Shown here piece after piece: positions 53,714 through 62,802 of a DNA stretch of 64,000 nucleotides (its first letter is position 1; every line of letters starts with the position of its first letter). Position numbers and translations under genes: made by a program. This DNA is from Streptomyces zhihengii (GTDB lineage Bacteria > Actinomycetota > Actinomycetes > Streptomycetales > Streptomycetaceae). The stretch lies in contig NZ_JAFEJA010000001.1 in assembly GCF_016919245.1 (NCBI RefSeq), positions 3,630,001 to 3,694,000 on the forward strand, given 5' to 3'. A model generated the notes under the pieces. The model searched no databases, was not told the DNA's origin, and worked only from the letters and a program-made list of their open reading frames with translations.

Positions 53714-54715
53714 TCAGTCCGTCGCGCCGATGCGGCGGGCGACCTCCGTCGCCCAGTACGTGAGGATCATGTTCGCGCCGGCGCGCTTGATGCCGAGCAG
53801 GGTCTCGGCGATGGCGGCCTCGCGGTTGATCCAGCCCTTCTCGGCGGCCGCCTCGACCATCGCGTACTCGCCGCTGATCTGGTACGCCGCGACCGGCACG
53901 TCGACCGACTCCGCGACCTTCGCCAGGATGTCGAGGTAGGGGCCCGCGGGCTTGACCATGACCATGTCGGCGCCCTCCTCCAGGTCCAGCGCCAGCTCCC
54001 GCAGCGACTCGCGGACGTTGGCCGGGTCCTGCTGGTAGGTCTTGCGGTCGCCGGTGAGCGAGGAGCCGACGGCCTCGCGGAAGGGGCCGTAGAAGGCGGA
54101 GGAGTACTTCGCGGTGTACGCGAGGATCGACACGTCCTCCTTGCCGATGGTGTCCAGGGCGTCGCGGACGACCCCGATCTGACCGTCCATCATGCCGCTG
54201 GGGCCCACCACATGGACGCCCGCGTCCGCCTGGACCTGCGCCATCTCGGCGTAGCGCTCCAGGGTGGCGTCGTTGTCGACCCGGCCGTCGGCCGTGAGGA
54301 CGCCGCAGTGGCCGTGGTCGGTGTACTCGTCGAGGCACAGGTCGGACATGATGACGAGCTCGTCGCCGACCTCGGCCCGCACGTCGCGGATCGCGACCTG
54401 GAGGATGCCCTCCGGGTCGGTGCCGGCGGTGCCGAGCGCGTCCTTCTTGCCGTCCTCGGGCACGCCGAAGATCATGATCCCGGCGACGCCCGCCTCGCGG
54501 GCCTCGACGGCCGCCTTCCGCAGGGTGTCCCGGGTGTGCTGCACGACCCCGGGCATGGCCTGGATCGGCACGGGCTCGCCGATGCCCTCGCGCACGAAGG
54601 CGGGGAGGATCAGGTCGGCCGGGTGCAGCCGCGTCTCGGCGACCATGCGCCGCAGGGCGGGGGTGGTCCGGAGCCGCCGGGGGCGGGCACCGGGGAAGGA
54701 TCCGTACGCAGTCAT
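53714..54715 (-). CDS. hemB: Delta-aminolevulinic acid dehydratase (porphobilinogen synthase)
   Basis: A 333-residue enzyme that joins two 5-aminolevulinates to porphobilinogen. The two Schiff-base lysines are in [14 protein letters not shown] and [11 protein letters not shown]. The metal site reads [15 protein letters not shown]: two of the three cysteines of the zinc type are present (C-x-D...C), the middle one replaced by Asp, intermediate between the zinc (C-x-C...C) and magnesium (A-x-D...D) classes. [20 protein letters not shown] is the natural start; nine more residues open upstream are not conserved. It is downstream of the other hem genes, with two unrelated genes between. Confidence 0.94.
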   Translation of the reverse strand: MTAYGSFPGARPRRLRTTPALRRMVAETRLHPADLILPAFVREGIGEPVPIQAMPGVVQHTRDTLRKAAVEAREAGVAGIMIFGVPEDGKKDALGTAGTDPEGILQVAIRDVRAEVGDELVIMSDLCLDEYTDHGHCGVLTADGRVDNDATLERYAEMAQVQADAGVHVVGPSGMMDGQIGVVRDALDTIGKEDVSILAYTAKYSSAFYGPFREAVGSSLTGDRKTYQQDPANVRESLRELALDLEEGADMVMVKPAGPYLDILAKVAESVDVPVAAYQISGEYAMVEAAAEKGWINREAAIAETLLGIKRAGANMILTYWATEVARRIGATD

Positions 54716-54784
54716 ACGGGCCACGCTACGCCCGCCCCGCACGGGCGATTACCGACACCGCGTCGGCGGGCGGGGCCAGCCCGG

Positions 54785-55630
54785 TCAGCAGCCGTCGAGT
54801 GCGGCACGGAGGCGGCCGAGGCCCTCCGCCCGCCGGAGGTCCCGGTCGGGCATGCCGTCGTCCCGGCGCCACCGCCAGGCCGAGAACATCGCCCAGTTCA
54901 GGGCGCGGCACCGCCGCACCAGGGCCTGGTCGGCCCCCGGGTAGTACGGCGCCGCAGCCTCGGGCGCGTGGGCGAGGTCGAACTCGACGGGCCCCCGGCA
55001 GCAGGTGGCGAGGTCGACGAGGAGCGGACCGCAGCTCGTGGCGAGGAGGTTGCCCGGGTGGGGCTCGCCGTGCAGGAGCTGGTCGCCGCCTCTCCGGGCG
55101 TCGAGCAGCGCGGCGAGGCCGCCGAGCGTGCCGGCGAGCAGCCGCCGCTCGGCGACGGGCAGTTCGGGCGACCGGTCCCGGTCCTCGACCTCCCGGAGCG
55201 CCGCGGCGACACGGTCGGTGACATGGGGCGTCTCCAGGCCGGACGACGCTCCGGCCCGGCGCAGGGCGGTGTGGTGCCGGTGGAGCGCGTCCGCGTAGGC
55301 CGCGGGCGCGACCTCCGGCGCCACGGGCGGGTGGTACGTCCAGAGCGAGACCGCGAAACCGTCCCTACGGTGCACGCGGGCCTCGACCCGGGGGTCGAGC
55401 CCGGCCACCGGGGCGCCGGTGTCCGCGAGCCGGCGCGCGACCTCCACCTCGAACGCGGACTCGGCCGCGAGCCGCGCGGGCGCGACCCGGGCCAGCACCT
55501 CGCAGGGGACCAGGCGCAGCGCGACACGGTCCGAGTCGTGGACGACGATCACGTCGTCCACCGGGAGGCCCAGGCGCGCGGCGGTCGCCCGGCCCGCCTC
55601 GACCGCGCGGTGGAGTTCTGCCGGTTCCAT
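54785..55630 (-). CDS. Aminoglycoside-phosphotransferase-like kinase
   Basis: A 281-residue protein of the APH/choline-kinase superfamily. The catalytic loop is HGEPHPGNLL (residues about 196-205), with the metal-binding Asp of LLVDLATCC after it; the order is normal for the family, although ATP-site lysine motifs are weak. The target is unknown (small molecule or antibiotic; not shown). GGGAGGA sits 3 bases before the ATG. It lies between hemB and a methyltransferase gene, all on the minus strand; a wide repeat-rich gap separates it from the latter. Confidence 0.82.
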   Translation of the reverse strand: MEPAELHRAVEAGRATAARLGLPVDDVIVVHDSDRVALRLVPCEVLARVAPARLAAESAFEVEVARRLADTGAPVAGLDPRVEARVHRRDGFAVSLWTYHPPVAPEVAPAAYADALHRHHTALRRAGASSGLETPHVTDRVAAALREVEDRDRSPELPVAERRLLAGTLGGLAALLDARRGGDQLLHGEPHPGNLLATSCGPLLVDLATCCRGPVEFDLAHAPEAAAPYYPGADQALVRRCRALNWAMFSAWRWRRDDGMPDRDLRRAEGLGRLRAALDGC

Positions 55631-56106
55631 GCGTCCTCCCTGGTCGCGCCCGTCGCCCCGGGGCGGCGCGCCTGTCCCGGCCCGGTACGCCCGGGCCCGC
55701 TCCGTGGCGCGCCGGCCCCGGTCCCCGGCCCGGTACGCCCGGGCCCGCTCCGGCTCCGCCGGGGGCGGCGGCAAGCATCGCAGGGCGGGCCCGCACGGGC
55801 CCCTGGTTTTCGTGCGCCGCCGCGCACGCACGGCCCGGGGAGCGCGCGGGCGCCTGGATGGGGGACACCCCCGGGACCGTCCGATCCCCCACGGCCCGGC
55901 ACCCCGCCGGAACGGGCCCCGCCCCAGGTCCACCAGAGCCCCCGGGGCCCGGCGCAGCACCCGGCACTCCCAGCGCCCCGGGCCCCAGGCACCCGGCACC
56001 CCGCCGAAACGGGCCCCGGCCCCAGGCACCGCACTCCCAGCGCCCCCGGGCCCCCGGGCCCCAGAGCCCGCGGCCCTCTCAGCGCCCCCGGCGCACCACC
56101 CCCGCG
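55631..56106. repeat. 476-bp repeat-rich gap
   Basis: No gene with plausible codon bias is visible. It contains a 29-bp exact direct repeat (55676-55704 and 55724-55752; period 48 bp) built of CCCGGCCCGGTACGCCCGGG, and from about 55900 to 56080 a series of diverged repeats of GGCACCCCGCCG, GGGCCCC and CAGCGCCCCCGGG. The upstream part is the leader of the kinase gene. Confidence 0.6.
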
Positions 56107-56961
56107 CTACGGACGCGTCGCCGTCACGACCCACGCGGCGGAGCCGAAGCGGACGCCGTCCGGGGTGGCGTGGGCCTCCAGGTCGGCGCGGAGGGTGGCG
56201 AGGGCGCGGGCGCGGCCGGCCTCGTCGAGTTCCTCCAGCATCCAGCCGAGCATGCCGGAGACGAAGGAGTAGGCCTCGTCGACGGTGCGGCCGAAGCGCA
56301 TGGACAGCCGGTGGTCGTCGAAGTGCGGCGTGCGGAATCCGGCGGCGAGGAGGCGCTCGCGCACGGTGTCCGGGTCCGACATGAAGAACGGCCCGGGCGC
56401 GTCCGCCGGCGGGGGGCCGACGTCCCGGCCGTCGGCGAGGTCCGCCACGAAGGAGCGGAACCACTCGTTGCGGGAGACGTCCTGCCACACCAGCAGCACC
56501 AGCCGCCCGCCCGGACGCAGGGCCCTGGCGACGTTGCGGAAGGCGGCCACCGGGTCGGCGAAGAACATCGAGCCGAGCCGGCTGATGGCGACGTCGAAGG
56601 ACGCCTCGTCGAAGGGGTGGGTCTGGGCGTCGGCGTGCTCGTGGCGGATGCTGTCGAGCCCCTCGCGCTCCGCCTCGCGGCGGGCGACCGCCAGCAGCGG
56701 CCCGGAGAGGTCCACGCCCAGCACGGGGCCGCTCACCGTGAGCCGGGCCGCGGCACGCGAGGTGAGCCCCGCGCCGCAGCCGACGTCGAGGACCCGCTCG
56801 CCCCGCTGGAGGTGGGCGGCGTCCAGGAAGGGGCCCTGGTAGGCGTGGACGGCACGGTCGAAGTCGGCGGCGTGCTCCGCCCAGTACGTGCCCTGGTCGC
56901 CGTCCCAGGACTGTGCCTGGTCGGCGTTGGAAGGATCGACGCGCAGCGTCCTGGAGTCCAT
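56107..56961 (-). CDS. Class I SAM-dependent methyltransferase
   Basis: A 284-residue UbiE/COQ5-like methyltransferase. Motif I is VLDVGCGAGLTSRAAARL (residues about 57-74), motif II VLGVDLSG follows, and SFDVAISRLGSMFFADP and ALRPGGRLVLLVW are the post-motif strands. The C-terminal half has the cap typical of small-molecule methyltransferases. The substrate is unknown. No convincing ribosome site precedes the ATG (GGGTGACGG at 3-11 bases). Its promoter region contains the 59-bp tandem repeats. Confidence 0.85.
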   Translation of the reverse strand: MDSRTLRVDPSNADQAQSWDGDQGTYWAEHAADFDRAVHAYQGPFLDAAHLQRGERVLDVGCGAGLTSRAAARLTVSGPVLGVDLSGPLLAVARREAEREGLDSIRHEHADAQTHPFDEASFDVAISRLGSMFFADPVAAFRNVARALRPGGRLVLLVWQDVSRNEWFRSFVADLADGRDVGPPPADAPGPFFMSDPDTVRERLLAAGFRTPHFDDHRLSMRFGRTVDEAYSFVSGMLGWMLEELDEAGRARALATLRADLEAHATPDGVRFGSAAWVVTATRP

Positions 56962-57076
56962 GTGACCGTCACCCACTCGTCCCGCGCCCGCCCGTGCTCC
57001 GGCGCCCTTGCCTCCGGTGTACTGCGTCGGCGGCCCTCCTGTCGAACACCCCGGCCCCGGTGTCGCCCCGTGCGGG

Positions 57077-57335
57077 GCGACACCCGCCCGACGCGACCCG
57101 GACCGGACGCTCACCGTGACGGCCGCGACTGCTAGGACACCCCCGCCCGACGCAACCCGGACCGGAACCTCACCATGACGACCACGACCGCCAGGACACC
57201 CCCGCCCGACGCAACCCGGACCGGAACCTCACCATGACGACCACGACCGCTAGGACACCCCCGCCCGACGCGGCCCGGACCGGAACCTCACCATGACGAC
57301 CACGACCGCCAGGACACCCCCGCCCGACGCGGCGT
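57077..57335. repeat. 59-bp tandem repeat array
   Basis: Four copies in exact 59-bp register, marked by GGACAC at 57135, 57194, 57253 and 57312, with a slightly diverged copy just before. Each unit contains ACCTCACCATGACGACCACG, a start-codon-like block, but 59 is not a multiple of 3, so it cannot be a coding repeat. It lies in the 498-bp gap between hemD and the methyltransferase gene; the remaining bases (about 57336-57459) hold a hairpin-rich stretch and no gene. Confidence 0.9.
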
Positions 57336-57459
57336 GCGTCATGCGCGGCCGGCCGCCCCGGCGGACCGCCGGGGCGGCACCCGCGCGCAACGCGGCGTGG
57401 CCGGGCGGGAGCCTTCTCCCGCCCGGCCACGCCGGACACATCCCTGGACGCCGGGGGCG

Positions 57460-59121
57460 TCAGGTCGTCGTGCGACGCCTGCGCCCGCCCGGGCGCCGTT
57501 CCGACGGCCGGGTCACGTGCTCGCCGGCCTCCACGGCCGCGGCCCGGCGCGCGGCGCCGAACTCCGCGAGCGCCTCGGCGAGGCGGTGCACCGACGGCTC
57601 GGGCGACAGGACGTCGACCCGCAGGCCGTGCTCCTCGGCCGTCTTGGCGGTCGCGGGGCCGATGCACGCGATCACGGTCACGTTGTGCGGCTTGCCGGCG
57701 ATGCCGACGAGGTTCCGCACGGTCGACGAGGAGGTGAAGAGCACCGCGTCGAACCCGCCGCCCTTGATCGCCTCCCGGGTCTCGGCCGGCGGCGGCGAGG
57801 CGCGCACGGTCCGGTAGGCGGTGACGTCGTCGACCTCCCAGCCGAGCTCGATCAGCCCGGCGACCAGCGTCTCGGTCGCGATGTCGGCACGCGGCAGGAA
57901 GACGCGGTCGATCGGGTCGAAGACCGGGTCGTAGGGCGGCCAGTCCTCCAGCAGCCCGGCGGCGGACTGCTCGCCGCTCGGCACCAGGTCCGGCTTGACG
58001 CCGAAGTCGACCAGCGCCGCCGCCGTCTGCTCGCCGACCGCCGCGACCTTGATCCCGGCGAAGGCGCGCGCGTCGAGCCCGTACTCCTCGAACTTCTCGC
58101 GCACCGCCTTGACCGCGTTGACCGAGGTGAAGGCGATCCACTCGTAGCGTCCGGTGACCAGGCCCTTGACCGCTCGCTCCATCTGCTGGGGCGTGCGCGG
58201 GGGCTCGACCGCGATGGTCGGGACCTCGTGCGGGACCGCGCCGTAGGAGCGGAGCTGGTCGGAGAGCGAGGCCGCCTGCTCCTTGGTGCGCGGCACCAGG
58301 ACCTTCCAGCCGAAGAGCGGCTTGGACTCGAACCACGCGAGCTGGTCGCGCTGCGCCGCGGCGCTGCGTTCGCCGACCACGGCTATGACCGGCTGGTGCC
58401 CGTCCGGGGACGGCAGCACCTTGGCCTGCTTCAGGGTCTGCGCGATGGTGCCCAGCGTCGCCGTCCACGTCCGCTGGCGGGTGGTGGTGCCGGCGACGGT
58501 GACGGTGAGCGGGGTGTCCGGCTTGCGGCCGGCCGCCACCATCTCGCCGGCCGCCGCGGCGACCGAGTCGAGCGTGGTGGAGACGACGGCCGTGCCGTCG
58601 CTCGCCCCGACCTCGGTCCAGCAGCGGTCGGACGCCGTGCGGGCGTCGACGAACCGGACGTCGGCGCCCTCCGAGTCCCGCAGCGGGACACCGGCGTACG
58701 CGGGCACGCCGACGGCCGTGGCGATGCCCGGCACGACCTCGAAGGGAATGCCCTCGGCGGCGCAGGCGAGCATCTCGCGGCCCGCGTCCGTGTCCAGGCC
58801 CGGGTCGCCGGTCACGGCACGGACGACCCGCTTGCCGCCGCGCGCGGCCTCCATGACAAGATTGGCCGCGTCCCTGAGAACAGGGATGCCGGCGGACACT
58901 GACGCGTCGTCAACTACCGTCAGCTCAGGCGTGCTTACGCCCGCCCGGGCATGGCTGCGGACGACCTCCAGCACAGCGGGCTCGGCGACCAGGACGTCCG
59001 CGCCGGAGAGCGCCTCCACGGCGCGCAGGGTCAGCAGACCGGGGTCGCCGGGACCGGCACCCAGGAAGGTGACGTGCCCGTGTGCCGGGAGGGCCGGATG
59101 GTTCGAGGTGGTGGGGCTCAA
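57460..59121 (-). CDS. Bifunctional uroporphyrinogen-III C-methyltransferase/uroporphyrinogen-III synthase
   Basis: A 553-residue fusion of CobA (about residues 15-250) and HemD (about 260-530). The methyltransferase part has GAGPGDPGLLTLRAVEAL (SAM site), AVTGDPGL and TTTRQRTW. The synthase part has VPRTKEQAASLSDQLR, FTSVNAVKAVREKF, and FTSSSTVRNLVG near 465. It closes the linear hydroxymethylbilane into uroporphyrinogen III and methylates it towards siroheme/cobalamin. The C-terminus is Arg-rich. The TTG start at 59121 overlaps the hemC stop (TTGA), preceded by GGGGGAG at 9 bases. Last gene of the rex-hemACD operon. Confidence 0.93.
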   Translation of the reverse strand: MSPTTSNHPALPAHGHVTFLGAGPGDPGLLTLRAVEALSGADVLVAEPAVLEVVRSHARAGVSTPELTVVDDASVSAGIPVLRDAANLVMEAARGGKRVVRAVTGDPGLDTDAGREMLACAAEGIPFEVVPGIATAVGVPAYAGVPLRDSEGADVRFVDARTASDRCWTEVGASDGTAVVSTTLDSVAAAAGEMVAAGRKPDTPLTVTVAGTTTRQRTWTATLGTIAQTLKQAKVLPSPDGHQPVIAVVGERSAAAQRDQLAWFESKPLFGWKVLVPRTKEQAASLSDQLRSYGAVPHEVPTIAVEPPRTPQQMERAVKGLVTGRYEWIAFTSVNAVKAVREKFEEYGLDARAFAGIKVAAVGEQTAAALVDFGVKPDLVPSGEQSAAGLLEDWPPYDPVFDPIDRVFLPRADIATETLVAGLIELGWEVDDVTAYRTVRASPPPAETREAIKGGGFDAVLFTSSSTVRNLVGIAGKPHNVTVIACIGPATAKTAEEHGLRVDVLSPEPSVHRLAEALAEFGAARRAAAVEAGEHVTRPSERRPGGRRRRTTT

Positions 59122-60077
59122 AGTGCTCGCTCCCCCATAAGACCGGCCGCACCCTTGGCGAGCATCTCGGACGCGAGTTCGCGACCGAGCGCGATGGCGT
59201 CGCCGTGCGACGTGGGTACGGGACCGGTGGTGGACAGCTGCACCAGCGCGGAGCCGTCGGTCGTGCCGACGACGCCCCGCAGGCGCATTTCGGTGGCATC
59301 CTGTCCGTCGTCCAGCAGGTCGGCCAGCGCACCCACAGGTGCGGAGCAGCCGGCCTCCAGGGCGGCGAGCAGGGAGCGCTCGGCGGTCACGGCGACCCGC
59401 GTGCGCGGGTCGTCGAGCTCGGCGAGCGCGGCGACGAGTGCGGCGTCGGCCGCCGGACACTCGATCGCCAGGGCCCCCTGGCCGGGGGCGGGCAGGACGA
59501 AGTCGACCGACAGGAAGTCGGTCACCTCGTCGGTCCTGCCGATGCGGTGGAGTCCGGCGGCGGCGAGCACGACGGCGTCGAGTTCCCCGCTCCGGACGTA
59601 TCCGATCCGGGTGTCGACGTTGCCGCGGATCGGCACGGTCTCGATGCGCAGCCCGTGGGAGCGGGCGTACGCGTTGAGCTGCGCCATGCGGCGCGGCGAG
59701 CCGGTGCCGACGCGGGCGCCGTCCGGCAGCCGGTCGAAGGCGAGCCCGTCGCGGGCGACGAGCGCGTCGCGCGGGTCCACCCGCGGGGGCACGGCGGCCA
59801 CGGTGAGGCCCTCGTGCTCGGCGGTGGGCAGGTCCTTCAGGGAGTGGACGGCGAAGTCCACCTCGCCGCCCAGCAGCGCGTCGCGCAGCGCGGCGACGAA
59901 CACCCCGGTGCCGCCGATCTGCGACAGGTGCTCACGGGAGGTGTCCCCGTACGTCGTGATCTCGACGAGCTCGACGTCCCGGCCGGTGGCGCGGCGCACC
60001 GCCTCGGCCACGTGCCCGGACTGGGCCATGGCGAGCTTGCTGCGCCTGGTCCCGAGCCTCAGTGCCCTCTCGGTCAT
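59118..60077 (-). CDS. hemC: Hydroxymethylbilane synthase (porphobilinogen deaminase)
   Basis: A 319-residue enzyme that joins four porphobilinogens into hydroxymethylbilane. LGTRRSKLAMAQS opens the protein, VHSLKDLPT contains the substrate-binding Lys/Asp, GNVDTRIG follows, and EAGCSAPVG carries the cofactor-attaching cysteine (about 240). Length is normal. It overlaps hemA upstream (ATGA) and cobA-hemD downstream (TTGA), so the operon is tightly coupled. Confidence 0.96.
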   Translation of the reverse strand: MTERALRLGTRRSKLAMAQSGHVAEAVRRATGRDVELVEITTYGDTSREHLSQIGGTGVFVAALRDALLGGEVDFAVHSLKDLPTAEHEGLTVAAVPPRVDPRDALVARDGLAFDRLPDGARVGTGSPRRMAQLNAYARSHGLRIETVPIRGNVDTRIGYVRSGELDAVVLAAAGLHRIGRTDEVTDFLSVDFVLPAPGQGALAIECPAADAALVAALAELDDPRTRVAVTAERSLLAALEAGCSAPVGALADLLDDGQDATEMRLRGVVGTTDGSALVQLSTTGPVPTSHGDAIALGRELASEMLAKGAAGLMGERAL

Positions 60078-61756
60078 ACTCGCCCTCGGTTCTTGACGTC
60101 TGCGTCATTCAGATCGGCCCGGCTGACGGAGGCGACCGTCTCCGGGTCGAGGTCGAACAGGGTCCGCAGCGCGTCCGCGTACCCGGCTCCGCCGGGCTCT
60201 CCGGCCAGTTGCTTGACCCGCACCGTGGGGGCGTGCAGGAGCTTGTCCACCACACGGCGCACGGTCTGGGTGATCTCGGCGCGCTGCTTCTCGTCGAGTC
60301 CGGTGAGCCGCCCGTCGAGGCGGGCCAGTTCGCCGGCCACCACGTCGGCCGCCATGGTGCGCAGCGCGACGACGGTCGGAGTGATGTGGGCGGCGCGCTG
60401 GGCGGCGCCGAAGGCGGCCACCTCGTCGGACACGAGGGTGCGCACCTGGTCCACGTCGGCGGCCATCGGCGCGTCGGCGGAGGCGTCGGCGAGGGACTCG
60501 ATGTCGACGAGGCGCACGCCGGTGAGGCGGTGCACGGCGGCGTCGACGTCCCGCGGCATGGCGAGGTCGAGCAGCGCGAGGCGCACGGGGCCGCCGTCGC
60601 CGGCGGCGGGCGCCGGGCGGGCGGAGTGCTGCGGGGCCCGGGGGGTGCTCGCGGCCCAGGCGGCGTGCTGCGTGAGCGAGCCGGCGGGGGTGTCGTCGAG
60701 CCCGACGGGGCATTCGGAGCCTGGGGCAACGTCCACGCCGCCGGTCACGCCGGTGATCGCCGCGCGGGCGGACCGCGCGGATTCGTCGTCGAAGGCGCCG
60801 GGGGCGTCGGCGGCGCCGGGCAGCTCGGCCACCCGTCCGTCACGGGCGGCGGCCGCCGCCAGGCGGGCCACCAGGCTGCCCTCGGGGGCGCGCAGGTCGG
60901 CGCCCTTCCGGGCGGCGGGCACCACGTGCTGGGCCACGGCCGCGGCGACGGTCCCGGCGTTGAGGACGAGGCCGGTCGCGCCGGTGCAGGACACCACCAC
61001 GTCGGCACGTGTCAGCTCGTGCTCCACCTCGGACATGGGGACGGCCACGGCGCGCACGCCGGTCTCCGACAGGGCGGCGGCCAGCCGGTCGGCACGCTCC
61101 CGGGTCCGGTTGGCGACGACGAGTTCGCGTACGCCGAGCCGGGCCAGCGTGGTCGCGGCGAGCGAGGACATGGAGCCCGCGCCGATGACCAGCGCCCGCT
61201 TGTCGGCGGCCCAGGTCCCGACGGGCTCGCCGGCGGCGAGCTGCTCCAGGCCGAAGGTGACGAGCGACTGCCCGGCCCGGTCGATCCCGGTCTCGCTGTG
61301 GGCGCGCTTGCCGACCCGCAGCGCCTGCTGGAACAGGTCGTTGATCAGCCGCCCGGCGGTGTGCAGTTCCTGTCCGCGGGCCAGGGCGTCCTTGATCTGG
61401 CCGAGGATCTGGCCCTCGCCGACGACCATCGAGTCGAGTCCGCACGCCACCGAGAACAGGTGGTGCACGGCCCGGTCCTCGTAGTGCACGTACAGATAGG
61501 GGGTGAGCTCCTCCAGGCCGACGCCGCTGTGCTGGGCGAGCAGCGTGGAGAGCTCCGCGACACCGGCGTGGAACTTGTCGACGTCCGCGTAGAGCTCGAT
61601 GCGGTTGCACGTCGCGAGGACCGCGCCCTCGGTCGCGGGCTCTGCGGCCAGGGTGTCCTGCAACAGCTTGACCTGCGCGTCAGCGGAGAGCGACGCGCGT
61701 TCCAGCACGCTCACCGGGGCGCTGCGATGACTCAGTCCGACCACCAGGAGACTCAT
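60074..61756 (-). CDS. hemA: Glutamyl-tRNA reductase, long actinomycete form
   Basis: A 560-residue enzyme that reduces glutamyl-tRNA to glutamate-1-semialdehyde with NADPH, the first step of heme synthesis. ATCNRIELYADV holds the catalytic Cys (about 49), GEGQILGQIKDAL follows, and GAGSMSSLAATTLARLG is the NADPH loop. Between residues about 280 and 395 there is a large Ala-rich, low-complexity insert (AAAARDGRVAELPGAADAP), after which the C-terminal dimerisation helices resume. The usual length is 420-460. The start overlaps rex by 4 bp (ATGA). Confidence 0.95.
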   Translation of the reverse strand: MSLLVVGLSHRSAPVSVLERASLSADAQVKLLQDTLAAEPATEGAVLATCNRIELYADVDKFHAGVAELSTLLAQHSGVGLEELTPYLYVHYEDRAVHHLFSVACGLDSMVVGEGQILGQIKDALARGQELHTAGRLINDLFQQALRVGKRAHSETGIDRAGQSLVTFGLEQLAAGEPVGTWAADKRALVIGAGSMSSLAATTLARLGVRELVVANRTRERADRLAAALSETGVRAVAVPMSEVEHELTRADVVVSCTGATGLVLNAGTVAAAVAQHVVPAARKGADLRAPEGSLVARLAAAAARDGRVAELPGAADAPGAFDDESARSARAAITGVTGGVDVAPGSECPVGLDDTPAGSLTQHAAWAASTPRAPQHSARPAPAAGDGGPVRLALLDLAMPRDVDAAVHRLTGVRLVDIESLADASADAPMAADVDQVRTLVSDEVAAFGAAQRAAHITPTVVALRTMAADVVAGELARLDGRLTGLDEKQRAEITQTVRRVVDKLLHAPTVRVKQLAGEPGGAGYADALRTLFDLDPETVASVSRADLNDADVKNRGRV

Positions 61757-62478
61757 GCCGGCATCACGGCGGGCATGTCCCCGTCAGGTCCCTTCCGCGC
61801 CGAGGACTCGGCTTCCTCGCCGGCCTTCCGCTGCTCGTGGAAGGCGAGGATCTGCAGCTCGATCGAGAGGTCGACCTTGCGCACGTCGACGCCGTCCGGC
61901 ACGGACAGCACGGTGGGGGCGAAGTTGAGGATGGAGGTGACACCGGCGGCGATCAGCCGCTCGCAGACCTGCTGGGCGGCGCCGGCGGGCGTCGAGATCA
62001 CGCCGATCGAGACGCCGTTGTCACTGATGATCTTCTCCAGCTCGTCCGTGTGCTGGACGGGGATTCCCGCGACGGGCTTGCCCGCCATCGACGGGTCGGC
62101 GTCGATCAGCGCGGCGACACGGAAGCCGCGGGACGCGAAGCCGCCGTAGTTGGCGAGCGCGGCGCCGAGGTTTCCGATGCCGACGATGACGACCGGCCAG
62201 TCCTGGGTGAGCCCCAGCTCACGGGAGATCTGGTAGACGAGATACTCGACGTCGTAGCCGACGCCCCGGGTCCCGTAGGAGCCCAGGTAGGAGAAGTCCT
62301 TGCGCAGCTTCGCGGAGTTGACGCCCGCCGCCGCGGCGAGCTCCTCGGAGGAGACCGTGGGCACGGACCGCTCCGACAGAGCCGTCAGCGCGCGGAGGTA
62401 CAGCGGGAGCCGGGCGACGGTGGCCTCGGGGATTCCTCGGCTACGGGTCGCCGGTCGGTGATTTCGGCCAGTTGCCAC
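61753..62478 (-). CDS. rex: Redox-sensing transcriptional repressor Rex
   Basis: A 241-residue repressor that senses NADH/NAD+. N-terminal winged helix (RLPLYLRALTALSERSVPTV, NSAKLRKDFSYLGSYGTRG) and C-terminal Rossmann fold (VIVGIGNLGAALANYGG, LIDADPSMAGKPVAG). DNA is bound when the NADH/NAD+ ratio is low. The GTG at 62478 follows AGGAGCATC; the frame is open upstream but without Rex-like sequence. First gene of the rex-hemA-hemC-cobA/hemD operon, with a Rex operator 77 bp upstream, so it is self-regulated. Confidence 0.96.
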   Translation of the reverse strand: MATGRNHRPATRSRGIPEATVARLPLYLRALTALSERSVPTVSSEELAAAAGVNSAKLRKDFSYLGSYGTRGVGYDVEYLVYQISRELGLTQDWPVVIVGIGNLGAALANYGGFASRGFRVAALIDADPSMAGKPVAGIPVQHTDELEKIISDNGVSIGVISTPAGAAQQVCERLIAAGVTSILNFAPTVLSVPDGVDVRKVDLSIELQILAFHEQRKAGEEAESSARKGPDGDMPAVMPA

Positions 62479-62546
62479 GATGCTCCTGGGGGATGAGCGA
62501 GGCTGCAGGCGGCCGTGTGTCTCAAGACCGCCCCGTCGAATGCAGG

Positions 62547-62576
62547 CTATGTCTTTGTGAACGCGTGCACAAAGAT
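62547..62576 (-). promoter_or_regulatory. Possible rex promoter
   Basis: On the minus strand TTTGTG and TAGCCT are separated by 18 bases; the -35 box overlaps the Rex operator, as expected for repression. The match to consensus is modest. Confidence 0.4.
62555..62572. promoter_or_regulatory. Rex operator (ROP)
   Basis: TTGTGAACGCGTGCACAA matches the known Streptomyces Rex operator TTGTGAACGCGTTCACAA at 17 of 18 positions. It lies 77 bp upstream of the rex start codon. Confidence 0.9.
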
Positions 62577-62802
62577 GGTGTCCGCTTTGTCCGTGCAAAG
62601 TGATGGGGGTCACGCGATCCGGGGGCCCGATCCTGGAACCGCGCACCGTCCAGGGCCGTTCGGGGCTCGAAGGGGACAAAGGCGTACACACTCCTCGCGA
62701 CGTCGCCCCCCGAGACCGCTTGGCGACACCACTGTGCCCTGTGCACCCGCCCTGCGGACAGGGCCCGGAGCCCCCTGGATTCCCGGCCCCCTCACCGCCC
62801 CC

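Larger units (their letters stand above)
62479..62802. other. Leader and promoter region of rex and 3' flank of the glutaredoxin-like gene
   Basis: A 324-bp gap without a credible gene; the open frames there lack codon bias. It holds the Rex operator near 62560, a possible -35/-10 pair on the minus strand, and a weaker imperfect palindrome (CTTTGTCCGTGCAAAG, about 62584-62599). Confidence 0.6.

Noticed and set aside
57077..57335. 59-bp array as a CRISPR
   Set aside because: The copies are contiguous with no unique spacers, and no cas genes are present.
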